Shown: positions 9,521 through 19,366, numbered from the stretch's first letter. The stretch is 64,000 nucleotides of DNA from Pseudomonas plecoglossicida NBRC 103162 = DSM 15088 (GCF_000730665.1 NZ_BBIV01000021.1:56334-120333); one strand, 5' to 3'. Numbers and translations: made by a program. Notes: generated from the letters alone by a model not told the origin.

Positions 9521-10435
9521 TCAACTACCGGTTCCACGCCCGATCAGTACCCCTTCGACTTGCTGGCCGTAGAGATTCACGCCGTCGTTGGCGTGGAACT
9601 TGAGCCGGGTCTTCTCGACCGAGCCTTCGACCAGGCGAGGGTCCTGGGGCCGCTCATGGCGGTTGATCCAGGCGGCCACGTCCCAGGCCTGCTGGTCGCT
9701 CAAGCTGCCCGGCTTGCCCAGTGGCATGTTGTACTTGACGAACGATGCCGCCGTGTTGATCCGGTGCATGCCAGCGCCCCAGTTGTAGGAATCCTTGCCC
9801 CACAACGGTGGCATCACATAGTCACCAGCCACTTTCTGCCCCTCCCCGTTGTCGCCATGGCAGATTGCGCATTGCTCGCCGTATACCTGCTGGCCGCGCT
9901 TGAAGTCGTAGCCGCCCTTGGGTCGAGGCACTTCGGGGTATCCGCGGCCGGCGATTTCCACGCCCGTGGGCGCCTTGCTCGACAGCCAGTAGGCATACAC
10001 CGACAACGCCGTCATCTGCGGGCTGTCAGCCGTCGGCGGCTTGCCGTTCATGCTGAACTGGAAGCAGCCCTGGATGCGCTCGGCAAAGGTGTTGACCTTG
10101 TCATTCTTCTTGCGATACGCCGGATACATCGGGTACGCACCCCACATCGGCGCGGCATGGGCCAGGCGTCCCTGGTCGAGGTGGCAGTTGCTGCAATTGA
10201 GACCATTGCCAACGGCCTCGGGCATCAATCGACGGGTATCGACGAACAGTGCATGGCCTTCGCGCACCATCCTGCCGAAGGCGTTGTCCGGCAGCTCGCT
10301 TTCGGCAGGCGGGACAAATTGCGGGGCCGCCTGGGCGCCTGGGACCTGCAGCTGGGACTGATCTTCCATGGCGATGGGCGCGGCGACGGCATTGCCGATG
10401 GCCGCAAGCAACAGGGCTGGCAGCAGTGTTCTCAT
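9521..10435 (-). CDS. tsdA: Diheme cytochrome c, thiosulfate dehydrogenase TsdA-like
   Basis: This 304-aa periplasmic diheme cytochrome has signal peptide MRTLLPALLLAAIGNAVA. Heme 1 is bound by CSNCH (residues 81-85), heme 2 by CAICH (189-193). Between them RIQGCFQFSMNG carries Cys124 at the position where TsdA uses a cysteine as distal heme ligand; that His/Cys heme is the hallmark of TsdA, which joins two thiosulfates into tetrathionate. The frame overlaps the upstream diheme cytochrome gene by ATGA, matching the known tsdB-tsdA order. The reaction could also run as tetrathionate reduction; direction cannot be read from sequence. Confidence 0.85.
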   Translation of the reverse strand: MRTLLPALLLAAIGNAVAAPIAMEDQSQLQVPGAQAAPQFVPPAESELPDNAFGRMVREGHALFVDTRRLMPEAVGNGLNCSNCHLDQGRLAHAAPMWGAYPMYPAYRKKNDKVNTFAERIQGCFQFSMNGKPPTADSPQMTALSVYAYWLSSKAPTGVEIAGRGYPEVPRPKGGYDFKRGQQVYGEQCAICHGDNGEGQKVAGDYVMPPLWGKDSYNWGAGMHRINTAASFVKYNMPLGKPGSLSDQQAWDVAAWINRHERPQDPRLVEGSVEKTRLKFHANDGVNLYGQQVEGVLIGRGTGS

Positions 10436-11082
10436 GGCTTCACCTGCGCATGGCTGGACGTGGCGAAGTACTCGGCGATCGCCTTGACCTCGTCATCGGT
10501 CATGGCCTTGGCCACGCCGACCATCAGCTGATTGGGGTCGTTGCTGCGGCTGCCATCGCGCCAGCCATTGAGCTGCGCGATCAGATACGAGGCAGGCTGC
10601 CCGGCCAACGGCGGAAAGTGTTCACCGACACCGACGCCACCGGGCCCATGACATTGCACGCACCCGGGTATCTGTCGATTCCAGTCGCCATAGAGGGCCA
10701 GGCGTGCGGTGGGGTCGTCGGCAATCTGCTGCCGGCGATGGTCCGGTGCGGGGTCGCTCGGCAGGCTGGCGAGATAACCACTGACCGCCTGGATTTCATC
10801 GTCGGTCAATGCCTTGGCCAGTGGCTCCATCACCGGCTGCTTGCGGGTACCGGCCCGCCAGTCATGCAATTGCTTGCTCAAGTAGCCGGCCGGCAAGCCC
10901 GCCAGTCGCGGGAAACCGGCAGCGGCGATACCCTTGCCGTCCGCGCCATGACAGCCCAGGCAGGCCATGGCGGCAGGGTTGGCCCCACCTTGGGTGAAGA
11001 TCTTCTGGCCATCGGCGGCGTACGCCAGCGGCCAGGCCAGGACCAGCATGCTGCCGATCACGACTCGACTCATCAGGGTCAT
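10432..11082 (-). CDS. tsdB: Diheme cytochrome c (c4-like), TsdB-type electron acceptor
   Basis: This 216-aa periplasmic protein has signal peptide RVVIGSMLVLAWPLAYA and two repeated cytochrome c domains with CLGCH (41-45) and CVQCH (141-145). Each is followed by a repeated FPxLAGxPAxYL element and a C-terminal methionine ligand (QPVMEPLAKALTDDE; QLMVGVAKAMTDDE). It is coupled by a 4-bp ATGA overlap to the TsdA-like gene, so it most likely takes its electrons. I chose ATG 11082 because GGAGATTCGTG precedes it; a GTG lies one codon upstream. Confidence 0.85.
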   Translation of the reverse strand: MTLMSRVVIGSMLVLAWPLAYAADGQKIFTQGGANPAAMACLGCHGADGKGIAAAGFPRLAGLPAGYLSKQLHDWRAGTRKQPVMEPLAKALTDDEIQAVSGYLASLPSDPAPDHRRQQIADDPTARLALYGDWNRQIPGCVQCHGPGGVGVGEHFPPLAGQPASYLIAQLNGWRDGSRSNDPNQLMVGVAKAMTDDEVKAIAEYFATSSHAQVKP

Positions 11083-11106
11083 CACGAATCTCCATTTCTT
11101 TTGTTA

Positions 11107-11120
11107 TAAGCTTAAGCTTA
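11107..11120. promoter_or_regulatory. 14-bp perfect palindrome upstream of tsdBA
   Basis: TAAGCTTAAGCTTA is its own reverse complement and lies 24 bp upstream of the tsdB start in an AT-rich stretch (TTGTTATAAGC...). It could be an operator over the tsdBA promoter. No regulator gene is adjacent, so the binding factor is unknown. Confidence 0.35.
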
Positions 11121-11216
11121 AAAAACATAAGCAAATGGATACTAGCCGTGTCAGGCAATTCGCAACAACGCCGGGCCCGCCCAGGGACCAGCTAAGCGCG
11201 CTTTACTTGCGCCAGG

Positions 11217-11576
11217 TCAACTGCCCGAAATGCACACCGTCGCCGCCGTGCGCACATCGCCCAGGCGCAGCGGGAAGTTGTTCAGGCGCTCGTGCAGCTT
11301 GATGCTGCTGCCGCTCCCGCGTTTGTGGATATCCACCAGCGCCGCGGGCCCGGCACCGGCCGACAGCTTCTGCGGCACGATCAGGCGCACGCCTTCGTCG
11401 CGCTTTTCTTCCACCAGGGGGTCACGGCTGTCGGCCAGCTGCTGCTTGACGCAGTCGGCATATTCACGCGGCGTCTTGCCAGAAATCACGTCCAGCGTTT
11501 CGTGGGACTGCTCCAGTTCCGAAACACTGACGCACCCCCCCAGCGCCAGAAACAACGCCACTGCCATCCACTTCAT
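11217..11576 (-). CDS. Small lipoprotein of unknown function
   Basis: This 119-aa protein begins MKWMAVALFLALGGC, a lipoprotein signal peptide with lipobox LGGC. The mature part is soluble, mixed alpha/beta in character, with two more cysteines (YADCVKQQL and AATVCISGS). I chose the internal ATG at 11576 because it starts the signal peptide directly. A second lipoprotein at 28704-29054 has a similar plan (short lipobox leader, VAQCIQ- or YADCVKQ-like segment, C-terminal Cys), so the two may be distant paralogues. No function is known to me. Confidence 0.75.
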   Translation of the reverse strand: MKWMAVALFLALGGCVSVSELEQSHETLDVISGKTPREYADCVKQQLADSRDPLVEEKRDEGVRLIVPQKLSAGAGPAALVDIHKRGSGSSIKLHERLNNFPLRLGDVRTAATVCISGS

Positions 11577-11737
11577 TTGCCGCACCTCTGCTGTCAAGAA
11601 CCCGCTCAGACAACGGCCAGGCGTTTTTGCTCCCCGCTTTGGCAGATTTATCTTCGCCCAGGCATAGCGCTCCGCCAGCCGGTCACCACATCGTGGTATC
11701 GTTTGCGTTTGCAGAACCAGACTTTGCGGAGCACCCC

Positions 11738-12040
11738 ATGAAATTCGTACACCAGCGCGAGCACCTGAACGAGGACGACATCGTCGTTGTCGAGTGCTCC
11801 CAGCGCTGCAATATCCGCCTGATGAACGACGCCAATTTCCGCAGCTTCAAGAACGGCGGCCGGCACACCTACCACGGCGGCCACTTCGAGCGTTTCCCGG
11901 CCAGGATCACCGTGCCCAGCACCGGTTTCTGGAACATCACCCTCGACACCGTGACCACGCGCCCGATCTCGGTCACGCGCAAGCCGACCCTCACCCACAA
12001 GATCAAGATCATTCGCCGCTCGTCGTCGAAACTCGGATAA
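11738..12040 (+). CDS. DUF1883 domain protein
   Basis: This 100-aa soluble protein runs MKFVHQREHLNEDDIVVVEC... with RCNIRLMNDANFRSFKNGGRHTYHGG and a C-terminal beta-rich part. It matches the DUF1883 family, small proteins seen alone in Pseudomonas or joined to TIR domains elsewhere. I chose the ATG at 11738; the longer upstream frame has no family similarity. It lies 8 bp before another small gene and then nitronate monooxygenase, all co-directional. Function is unknown. Confidence 0.75.
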   Translation: MKFVHQREHLNEDDIVVVECSQRCNIRLMNDANFRSFKNGGRHTYHGGHFERFPARITVPSTGFWNITLDTVTTRPISVTRKPTLTHKIKIIRRSSSKLG

Positions 12041-12048
12041 CGCCTGCC

Positions 12049-12216
12049 ATGACCCAGACCAAGTATGTGATCAAGTACAAGCTCGACGGCCAGCGCCGCT
12101 GGGACTTCGCCACGATGCCCGACGCTTCGCACGAGCAGGCGCTCGATGCGCTGCGCAAGATCCACGGCGAGGACGCCGACAAGATCAGCGACATCCAGGT
12201 CAGCAAGGCCCTGTAG
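12049..12216 (+). CDS. Small conserved hypothetical protein (55 aa)
   Basis: This 55-aa soluble protein begins MTQTKYVIKYKLDGQRRWDFATMP and ends HGEDADKISDIQVSKAL, a beta-strand pair followed by a helix and strand. It starts eight bases after the DUF1883 stop and ends 22 bases before the flavin oxidoreductase, so it sits in a likely three-gene operon. No domain is recognised. Its start codon is read from context since it is too short to check against a family. Confidence 0.65.
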   Translation: MTQTKYVIKYKLDGQRRWDFATMPDASHEQALDALRKIHGEDADKISDIQVSKAL

Positions 12217-12238
12217 AACCGCACACAAGGAGCAGCGC

Positions 12239-13315
12239 ATGAGCAACTGGCCCGACCATCGTATCCTCGATCTGCTGGGCATCGAGTTGCCCATCCTCCA
12301 GGCGCCGATGGCCGGCGCCAGCGGTTCGGCCATGGCCATCGCCGTGGCCGGCGCCGGCGGCCTGGGTGCCCTGCCCTGCGCGATGCTCGGCGGCGAGCAG
12401 GTACGGGACGAGATCGCCGCCTTTCGCGCCGCCTGCCCGGGTCGGCCGCTGAACCTGAATTTCTTCTGCCACCAGCCGCCAGCCCCTGATGCCAAGCGCG
12501 CCGAGCGCTGGAAACAGGCGCTCGAGCCCTACTACCTGGAAGTCGGTGCCGACTTCCAGGCGCCCACCCCGGTCTCCAATCGTGCGCCGTTCGACGAGCA
12601 GAGCTGCCAGCTGGTCGAACAGCTTCGCCCGGAAGTGGTGAGCTTTCATTTCGGCTTGCCTGAACCGGCCTTGCTGCAGCGGGTCCGGGCGACGGGCGCC
12701 AAGCTGCTGTCCAGTGCCACCACGGTCGAGGAAGCACTCTGGCTCCAGGCCCGCGGTTGCGATGCGATCATCGCCATGGGCTATGAAGCCGGGGGCCATC
12801 GCGGCATGTTCCTCAGCGACGACATCACCAGCCAGATCGGCACCTTCGCCCTGGTGCCGCAAATCGCCGATGCCGTGCACCTGCCCGTGATTGCCGCAGG
12901 CGGCATCGGCGACCACCGTGGCCTGGTCGCAGCCCTGGCCCTTGGCGCGAGCGCCGTGCAAATGGGCACGGCCTACCTGTTCTGCCCCGAGGCCAAGGTA
13001 TCGGCAGCCCATCGCCGCGCACTGGACAGCGCGCCAGCCAGCGACACGGCGCTGACCAACCTGTTCACCGGTCGCCCTGCACGGGGCATCAACAACCGCA
13101 TCATGCGTGAGCTGGGCCCGATGAGCGAGCTGGCGCCGGCGTTCCCGCTGGCGGGGGGGGCGCTGATGCCGCTGCGGGCGATCAGCGACCCGCAGGGCAA
13201 CAGCGATTTCACCAATTTGTGGTCGGGGCAGGCATTGCGCCTGGGCAAACCCCTGCCCGCCGGGCAGCTGACCCTGGAGATTGCCGAGAAAGCGCTGGCG
13301 CAGCTCGGGCGATAA
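12239..13315 (+). CDS. Nitronate monooxygenase / 2-nitropropane dioxygenase family
   Basis: This 358-aa FMN-dependent TIM-barrel enzyme would oxidise alkyl nitronates such as propionate 3-nitronate. Motifs seen are LPILQAPMAGASG at the N-terminus, AKLLSSATTVEEALWLQARGCDAIIAMGYEAGGHRG in the middle (split by the phosphate-binding turn), and VIAAGGIGDHRGLVAALALGASAVQMGTAYLF. These define class I nitronate monooxygenases. The ATG at 12239 has AAGGAGCA ahead of it. It is last in a small co-directional group and is followed by the ModE-type operator of modA. Confidence 0.9.
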   Translation: MSNWPDHRILDLLGIELPILQAPMAGASGSAMAIAVAGAGGLGALPCAMLGGEQVRDEIAAFRAACPGRPLNLNFFCHQPPAPDAKRAERWKQALEPYYLEVGADFQAPTPVSNRAPFDEQSCQLVEQLRPEVVSFHFGLPEPALLQRVRATGAKLLSSATTVEEALWLQARGCDAIIAMGYEAGGHRGMFLSDDITSQIGTFALVPQIADAVHLPVIAAGGIGDHRGLVAALALGASAVQMGTAYLFCPEAKVSAAHRRALDSAPASDTALTNLFTGRPARGINNRIMRELGPMSELAPAFPLAGGALMPLRAISDPQGNSDFTNLWSGQALRLGKPLPAGQLTLEIAEKALAQLGR

Positions 13316-13372
13316 AACCGCCGCCAGCGACACGACCTCACGCCAACAGCCCCTTCCCGACAAATGGCCTAT

Positions 13373-13396
13373 CGCTATATAGTTCACACCATAACG
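13373..13396 (+). promoter_or_regulatory. ModE-type operator of modABC
   Basis: The left half CGCTATATAG and right half CATAACG are arranged over 24 bp exactly as in the Escherichia coli modA operator (CGTTATAT ... CATAACG). The wider dyad is ATCGCTAT / ATAACGAT. It lies 23 bp upstream of modA. ModE with bound molybdate would repress here. No modE gene is in the window. Confidence 0.75.
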
Positions 13397-13400
13397 ATAA

Positions 13401-14176
<776 letters not shown>

Positions 14177-14177
<1 letters not shown>

Positions 14178-14857
14178 TGCCACTCGATGCCAGTGACCTG
14201 GGTGCTGTCTGGCTGACCCTCAAGCTGGCCAGCCTGACCACCCTGATCCTGCTGCTGCTGGGCACACCCATCGCCTGGTGGCTGGCGCGCACGCGCTCCT
14301 GGCTGCGCGGGCCGGTGGGTGCGGTAGTGGCCCTGCCACTGGTGCTGCCGCCGACGGTGATCGGTTTCTACCTGCTGATCGCCCTCGGCCCGCATGGCTG
14401 GATTGGCCAGGCTACCCAGGCACTGGGCCTGGGTACCGTGGTGTTCAGCTTCAGCGGCCTGGTGATCGGTTCGACGGTGTATTCCATGCCGTTCGTGGTG
14501 CAGCCGCTGCAAAATGCCTTTGCCGCCATCGGCCAGCGCCCGCTGGAAGTGGCGGCGACACTGCGCGCCAGCCCCTGGGACACCTTCATCCATGTAGTGC
14601 TGCCACTGGCCCGCCCCGGTTTCGTCACCGCCAGCATCCTCGGCTTTGCCCACACCGTGGGCGAATTCGGCGTGGTGCTGATGATCGGTGGCAATATCCC
14701 CGACAAGACCCGCGTGGTTTCGGTGCAGATCTTCGATCACGTCGAGGCCATGGACTATTCGCAAGCCCACTGGCTGGCCGGTGCCATGCTGGTGTTCTCG
14801 TTCCTGGTGCTGCTCCTGCTGTATGCCGGGCGCCGCGGCAAGGTTGGCTGGAGCTGA
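14177..14857 (+). CDS. modB: Molybdate ABC transporter, permease
   Basis: This 226-aa inner membrane permease has five or six transmembrane helices. The cytoplasmic coupling loop [25 protein letters not shown] is the EAA motif that docks with ModC. Conserved [16 protein letters not shown] is typical of ModB. It overlaps modA by one base and is followed one base later by modC, so the three are co-translated. Confidence 0.95.
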
Positions 14858-14858
14858 A

Positions 14859-15950
14859 ATGAGCAGATCGATTGTGGCGCGCCTGCAACTGGCGCGTGAC
14901 GACTTCACCCTGGACGTCGACCTGCGCCTGCCCGGTCGCGGCATCAGCGCGCTGTTCGGCCATTCCGGCTCGGGCAAGACCTCGTGCCTGCGCTGTCTGG
15001 CCGGGCTGGAGCGAGCCGCCAGTGCCTATATCGAAGTCAACGGCGAGGTCTGGGAAGACACTGCCCGCGGCTACTTCCAGGCGCCGCACCTGCGCCCGGT
15101 GGGCTATGTGTTCCAGGAGGCCAGCCTGTTCCCGCACCTGTCGGTGCGCGGCAACCTGGAGTTCGGCTGGCGCCGGATCGCCGCCAGCCAGCGCAAGGTC
15201 GGCCTCGACCAGGCTTGCGAACTGCTGGGCATCGAACATCTGCTCGAACGCCGGCCGGCGACCTTGTCCGGCGGCGAGGCGCAGCGCGTCGGTATCGCGC
15301 GCGCACTGCTCAGCAGCCCGCGCCTGCTGCTGATGGACGAGCCCCTGGCCGCGCTCGATGCCCCCCGCAAGCGCGAGATCCTGCCGTACCTGGAACGCCT
15401 GCACGACGAACTGGACATCCCGCTGGTCTACGTCAGCCATGCCCAGGACGAAGTGGCGCGGCTGGCGGACCATCTGGTGTTGCTGGAACAAGGACGGGCG
15501 ATGGCCAGCGGGCCGATCGGCGAAACCCTGGCCCGGCTCGACCTGTCGCTGGCCCAGGGAGAGGATGCAGGCGTGGTGTTCGAGGGCCTGGTGGTCGGCC
15601 ACGACCCGCAGTACGACCTGCTCGACCTGCGCCTGCCCGGCAGCGCCGCCCCCGTGCTGCGCATCGCCCATCCGGCGCGCAGCATGGGCAGTACCTTGCG
15701 TATCAAGGTGCAGGCCCGGGACGTCAGCCTGGCCCTGGCGGCGGACAGCACCTCGAGCATCCTCAACCGGCTGCCGGTGCGCGTGCGCGAAGCCCACCCG
15801 GCAGACAACCCGGCCCATGTCCTGGTCAGCCTCGACGCCGGCGGCACGGCCTTGCTGGCGCGCATCACGCGCTTCTCCGCAGACCAGCTCGGCCTGCACA
15901 CAGGCCAGGCCCTGTATGCGCAGATCAAGTCGGTGGCACTGCTGGGCTGA
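14859..15950 (+). CDS. modC: Molybdate ABC transporter, ATP-binding protein
   Basis: This 363-aa ATPase has Walker A GHSGSGKT (near residue 28), Q-loop [13 protein letters not shown], signature [16 protein letters not shown], Walker [13 protein letters not shown] and switch His in VYVSHAQDE. Residues ~295-360 form a TOBE/Mop domain ([19 protein letters not shown]) that senses molybdate. The ATG at 14859 follows the modB stop by one base; the frame is open further upstream inside modB, which is not coding in that frame. Confidence 0.95.
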   Translation: MSRSIVARLQLARDDFTLDVDLRLPGRGISALFGHSGSGKTSCLRCLAGLERAASAYIEVNGEVWEDTARGYFQAPHLRPVGYVFQEASLFPHLSVRGNLEFGWRRIAASQRKVGLDQACELLGIEHLLERRPATLSGGEAQRVGIARALLSSPRLLLMDEPLAALDAPRKREILPYLERLHDELDIPLVYVSHAQDEVARLADHLVLLEQGRAMASGPIGETLARLDLSLAQGEDAGVVFEGLVVGHDPQYDLLDLRLPGSAAPVLRIAHPARSMGSTLRIKVQARDVSLALAADSTSSILNRLPVRVREAHPADNPAHVLVSLDAGGTALLARITRFSADQLGLHTGQALYAQIKSVALLG

Positions 15951-16007
15951 GCATCGGGCGCACGGTTGTTGTCCATTGCTCAGTGACCTTGATGAGGCCA
16001 GCCGCCG

Positions 16008-17030
16008 ATGCTCGACTGCACCTTGCCACCCAGCCTGCACTACGTGGACGACAGCCAGCCCGGCCTCAGTCGCCGCCGCTGGCGCGGGCGCTTCATCTAC
16101 CTCGACGCCCAGGGCGAGCGGGTACGCGACAGCGAGACGCTGGCGCGCATCGCCGCCCTGGTGATCCCGCCCGCCTATACCGACGTGTGGATCTGCGCCG
16201 ACCCGCAGGGCCATCTGCAAGCCACCGGCCGCGATGCCCGGGGGCGCAAGCAGTATCGCTATCACGCCGATTGGCGTGAACTGCGCGACGAGCACAAGTA
16301 CGGGCGCATGCTGGCCTTCGCCCAGGCCTTGCCCAGGCTGCGTGCGCAGCTGGAACAGCACCTGGCCCGACCGGGGCATGACCGGGAAAAAGTCATGGCG
16401 CTGGTGGTCAGCCTGCTGGATCACACCTTGATCCGCATCGGCAACCAGCGCTACCTGCGCGATAACAAGTCCTATGGACTGACCACCCTGCGCAATCGCC
16501 ACGTCAAGGTGCAGGGCAGTACCATCCGATTCCAGTTCCGCGGCAAGCGCGGCGTGGAGCACAATGTCACCCTGCGCGACCGGCGCCTGGCGAGCCTGCT
16601 CAAGCGCTGCATGGAGCTGCCCGGGCAGGCGCTTTTCCAGTACCTGGACGACGACGGCCAGCGCCACAGCATCGGCTCCAGCGAGATCAACCAGTTCCTG
16701 CAGCAACTGACCGGCGCCGACTTCACCGCCAAGGACTACCGCACCTGGGCCGGCAGCAGCCTGGCGTTGAGCCTGCTCAAGCCGCTGGCCTGGGAGCCGG
16801 AAAGCGAGGCCAAGCGCCAGGTCAGCAGCATCGTCAAGCAAGTCGCCGAGCGCTTGGGTAACACGCCGGCCGTTTGCAGGCGCTGTTACATCCATCCCGC
16901 GGTGCTGGAACATTACGCCCTGGGGCGCCTGGCCGACCTGCCAAGCCGGCGTGTGCGCAAGGGCCTGGACCCTGAAGAGGTGGCGCTGCTACTGTTTCTT
17001 CAGGCACTGGAGGAGGCAGGCGCCGATTGA
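16008..17030 (+). CDS. DNA topoisomerase IB (poxvirus type)
   Basis: This 340-aa bacterial type IB topoisomerase would relax supercoils through a 3'-phosphotyrosyl intermediate. Catalytic residues are in LIRIGNQRYLRDNKSYGLTTLR (first Arg), the Lys strand (VKVQGSTIRFQFRGKRG), KDYRTWAGS (second Arg) and the nucleophile Tyr in NTPAVCRRCYIHP. The usual residue before Tyr is Ser; here it is Cys. The ATG is 57 bp after modC with no clear terminator between. Role in Pseudomonas is not settled; it is non-essential in relatives. Confidence 0.92.
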   Translation: MLDCTLPPSLHYVDDSQPGLSRRRWRGRFIYLDAQGERVRDSETLARIAALVIPPAYTDVWICADPQGHLQATGRDARGRKQYRYHADWRELRDEHKYGRMLAFAQALPRLRAQLEQHLARPGHDREKVMALVVSLLDHTLIRIGNQRYLRDNKSYGLTTLRNRHVKVQGSTIRFQFRGKRGVEHNVTLRDRRLASLLKRCMELPGQALFQYLDDDGQRHSIGSSEINQFLQQLTGADFTAKDYRTWAGSSLALSLLKPLAWEPESEAKRQVSSIVKQVAERLGNTPAVCRRCYIHPAVLEHYALGRLADLPSRRVRKGLDPEEVALLLFLQALEEAGAD

Positions 17031-17282
17031 CCGCGCCTATTCCGGCCATGATGCAGAGAAATTTCCCATACGCGTCGAACCCCCCTATCCTTGCCGTCGA
17101 GCACCTTCGTCGACGCGCCAGTGGCGCGCTGAATCGGCACCTGCAACTAAAGACACACAACAGATTTTCTATTTCGGGGAATTACTATCCGCCGAAAGCG
17201 TCTTTAATGAGAAGGAAGAGGGACAGGCTCCCACCGCTGCGGCAATGGCCAGGCGGATTTCTACATCACCAAGGAGAACTAC

Positions 17283-17480
17283 ATGCTGATACTCACCCGT
17301 AAGGTTGGCGAAAGCATCGTCATAAACGACGACATCAAAGTCACCATTCTGGGCGTCAAAGGGATGCAGGTGAGGATTGGCATCGATGCACCGAAGGATG
17401 TCCAGGTGCACCGTGAGGAAATCTTCAAGCGTATCCAGGCTGGCAACCCGGCCCCCGAGAAGCACGACGACCAGCACTGA
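17283..17480 (+). CDS. csrA: CsrA/RsmA family translational regulator
   Basis: This 65-aa RNA-binding dimer recognises GGA motifs in mRNA leaders. The sequence [20 protein letters not shown] carries the N-terminal strand with Arg6, and [11 protein letters not shown] holds the second RNA-contact Arg. The C-terminal tail ([12 protein letters not shown]) and the [28 protein letters not shown] core look like the RsmI branch of Pseudomonas rather than RsmA or RsmE, but I am not certain of the paralogue. AAGGAG lies six bases ahead of the ATG. The 250-bp upstream region holds no gene and would contain its promoter. Confidence 0.92.
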   Translation: MLILTRKVGESIVINDDIKVTILGVKGMQVRIGIDAPKDVQVHREEIFKRIQAGNPAPEKHDDQH

Positions 17481-17549
17481 CCGGCCAGCTACAAGTCGCA
17501 CGGATGCGCTTGAGCGCCCGTAGGGCCTATTCCCGCTGCCACCTGAAAG

Positions 17550-17903
17550 TCAGGTGTCCAGCAGTTCGCGCACCTTGGCAATCATCTTGTCCATGTCGAA
17601 GGGTTTGTCGAACACCGCGGCGAACAGCTCCGGACGTCCTTGGCTGGCCTGGGCGCCGCTCATGAGGATCACCGGCAGGTCGAGCAGTTTCAGCTCCTCC
17701 CGAATCTCCCTCACCAGTTCCTCGCCGTTGAGCAGGGGCATCATGTAGTCGGTGATGACCAGCTCCACGCGTTTTTCCGTGAGCGCTTCCAGGGCCTTGC
17801 GCCCGTTGCTCGCCTTCTCCACCAGAAAACCTGCGTCCTCCAGGGCAAAACCGAGGATATCGGCGATCAGGTACTCGTCATCGACGATCAGGATGGTATT
17901 CAT
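17550..17903 (-). CDS. Single-domain response regulator (receiver only)
   Basis: This 117-aa CheY-like receiver has acidic pair DDE near residue 8, phospho-acceptor Asp in LVITDYMMP, the Ser/Thr switch in ILMSGAQ and the invariant Lys in FDKPFD. There is no output domain. It is the third gene of a histidine kinase - KaiC-like ATPase - receiver group, all on the minus strand with short spacings (12 bp and 5 bp). It is likely the phosphorylation target of the kinase at 19367-20527. Confidence 0.9.
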   Translation of the reverse strand: MNTILIVDDEYLIADILGFALEDAGFLVEKASNGRKALEALTEKRVELVITDYMMPLLNGEELVREIREELKLLDLPVILMSGAQASQGRPELFAAVFDKPFDMDKMIAKVRELLDT

Positions 17904-17915
17904 CAATCGACCCCG

Positions 17916-19361
17916 TCACCCACTTCCCTGGGGTACCGCCGTACCCGAGAGTACACCGCAGGCGCCCTCGAAAACATTGCGCAGGCTGATGCCTTGCGAA
18001 CCGAAATGGAGTGCGTGCAACGCTGGGTCATGATGGCTGTCACGCACCTTGAGCATCGACAACATGCGCTGCAGTTGCAAGTCCAGCTCGACGAAGCGCA
18101 TGAGCATGAGGTTGTCGACGATGCTCGACAGGTCCGGCGCTGGCGCGGTGATCTCCGAGCCGAAGATGTCGCGCATCTCCCAGGTAAGCATGACAGTGAT
18201 GTCGCGCGCCCGCAGTTCCCCGGTCAGTGCCGTGAAAAAGGCATTGAGCCGTGACGGGTCAGCTGCCAGGCGACTGAACGCGCCGAGGCTGTCGATCACC
18301 ACGCGCTTGCTGCCACAGCGATCGACCTGCTCCAGCAGGCGCGCCCCGACCTGGTCGAGCAAGCCTTCGGTGGTCGGCTGCCAACACAGCTGCAAGGCGC
18401 CTTGACGCTCCAGCGCAGCGAAATCGTAGCCCAACGAGGTCGCCTTCAGGCGCAGCCTGTCAGGCGTTTCGTAGAAGCCGAAATGCAGGCCAGGCGCCTC
18501 GACGCTGGAAGCGCCGAGAAAGGCCAGGCCCAAGGATGTCTTGCCAATCCCCGAAGGCCCCATCAACAGGCTGGTCGAGCCGGCGGCCAACCCGCCACCG
18601 AGCATTTCATCGAGCGTGATGATACCCGTGGTAACCCGCGTGAAGGTGGTGCTGCCCGGCTGGCTGGGGTGGCCATACAGCGCCTCCAGGCGCGGAAAGA
18701 CATGCATCCCCGCCTCGTCGATCAGGCATTCGTGACGCCCCGACAAGGCCCCGCTGCCACGCGTCTTGCGTAGCTGGATATGGCGCACGGCGCGGCTGCC
18801 GATCAATTGTTCGCTTAGTTCGATCACCCCGTCGACCATGGTGTGCTCGGGGCTGCCTTCATCCAGCCGCCCGCTGGTCAGCAGCAACAGGGTGCAGCCG
18901 GCAAACGCCGCATGGCCTTGCAGCTCCGAGACGAACTTCTTGGTGTCCAGGGCGGTTTCTGCGCGCACGCGGGCGTTGAGTACCCCATCGACGATCAGCA
19001 AGCTGGCCTGCTGCCGGCCGATTTCCTGGCGCAGCAACCTGACCACCGCATCGAGCCCCTCCTGTTCGAGGGTGTCGAAGGCGCTGACGAACTGGATCTG
19101 GTCGCCGACCAGCGCCGGGTCGAAGAACTCCAGGGTCGCCAGGTACTGGAACAGCCGCTCATGGGATTCGCTGAGCAGGGTCGCTACCAGCACCCGGCCG
19201 CCCTGGTGCACGTGGCCGCACGCCAGCTGGTTGGCAAGAATGGTCTTGCCGGCGCCGGGCGGCCCTTGAATGATGTAGGAAGCCCCCACGACCAGACCGC
19301 CCTTGAGCAGCGCATCGAGCCCCGCTATTCCAGTCACCAGTCGCGTGAGTGCTTGTGCCAT
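17916..19361 (-). CDS. Two-domain KaiC-like ATPase (RecA superfamily)
   Basis: This 481-aa protein has two RecA/KaiC domains in tandem. The first has GPPGAGKT at 33-40 and Walker B LLIVDG at 121-126; the second has GPSGIGKT at 268-275 and VVIDSLGAFSR. Each domain opens with the KaiC-type entry (RLVTGIAGLDALLKGGL and RVTTGIITLDEMLGGGL). This is the architecture of cyanobacterial KaiC, but no kaiA or kaiB is nearby. I chose ATG 19361 (MAQALTRL); the frame runs further upstream inside the kinase gene without similarity. It lies between a histidine kinase and a receiver, so it probably works in signalling. Confidence 0.88.
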   Translation of the reverse strand: MAQALTRLVTGIAGLDALLKGGLVVGASYIIQGPPGAGKTILANQLACGHVHQGGRVLVATLLSESHERLFQYLATLEFFDPALVGDQIQFVSAFDTLEQEGLDAVVRLLRQEIGRQQASLLIVDGVLNARVRAETALDTKKFVSELQGHAAFAGCTLLLLTSGRLDEGSPEHTMVDGVIELSEQLIGSRAVRHIQLRKTRGSGALSGRHECLIDEAGMHVFPRLEALYGHPSQPGSTTFTRVTTGIITLDEMLGGGLAAGSTSLLMGPSGIGKTSLGLAFLGASSVEAPGLHFGFYETPDRLRLKATSLGYDFAALERQGALQLCWQPTTEGLLDQVGARLLEQVDRCGSKRVVIDSLGAFSRLAADPSRLNAFFTALTGELRARDITVMLTWEMRDIFGSEITAPAPDLSSIVDNLMLMRFVELDLQLQRMLSMLKVRDSHHDPALHALHFGSQGISLRNVFEGACGVLSGTAVPQGSG

Positions 19362-19366
19362 GATGG

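Noticed and set aside
9343..9537. 64-aa frame between galU and tsdA
   Set aside because: It overlaps the tsdA 3' end and has no domain, signal or ribosome site. I see no gene in 9295-9520.
14625..16913. 762-aa frame opposite modB, modC and topoisomerase IB
   Set aside because: It spans three well-supported genes on the other strand and has shadow composition.
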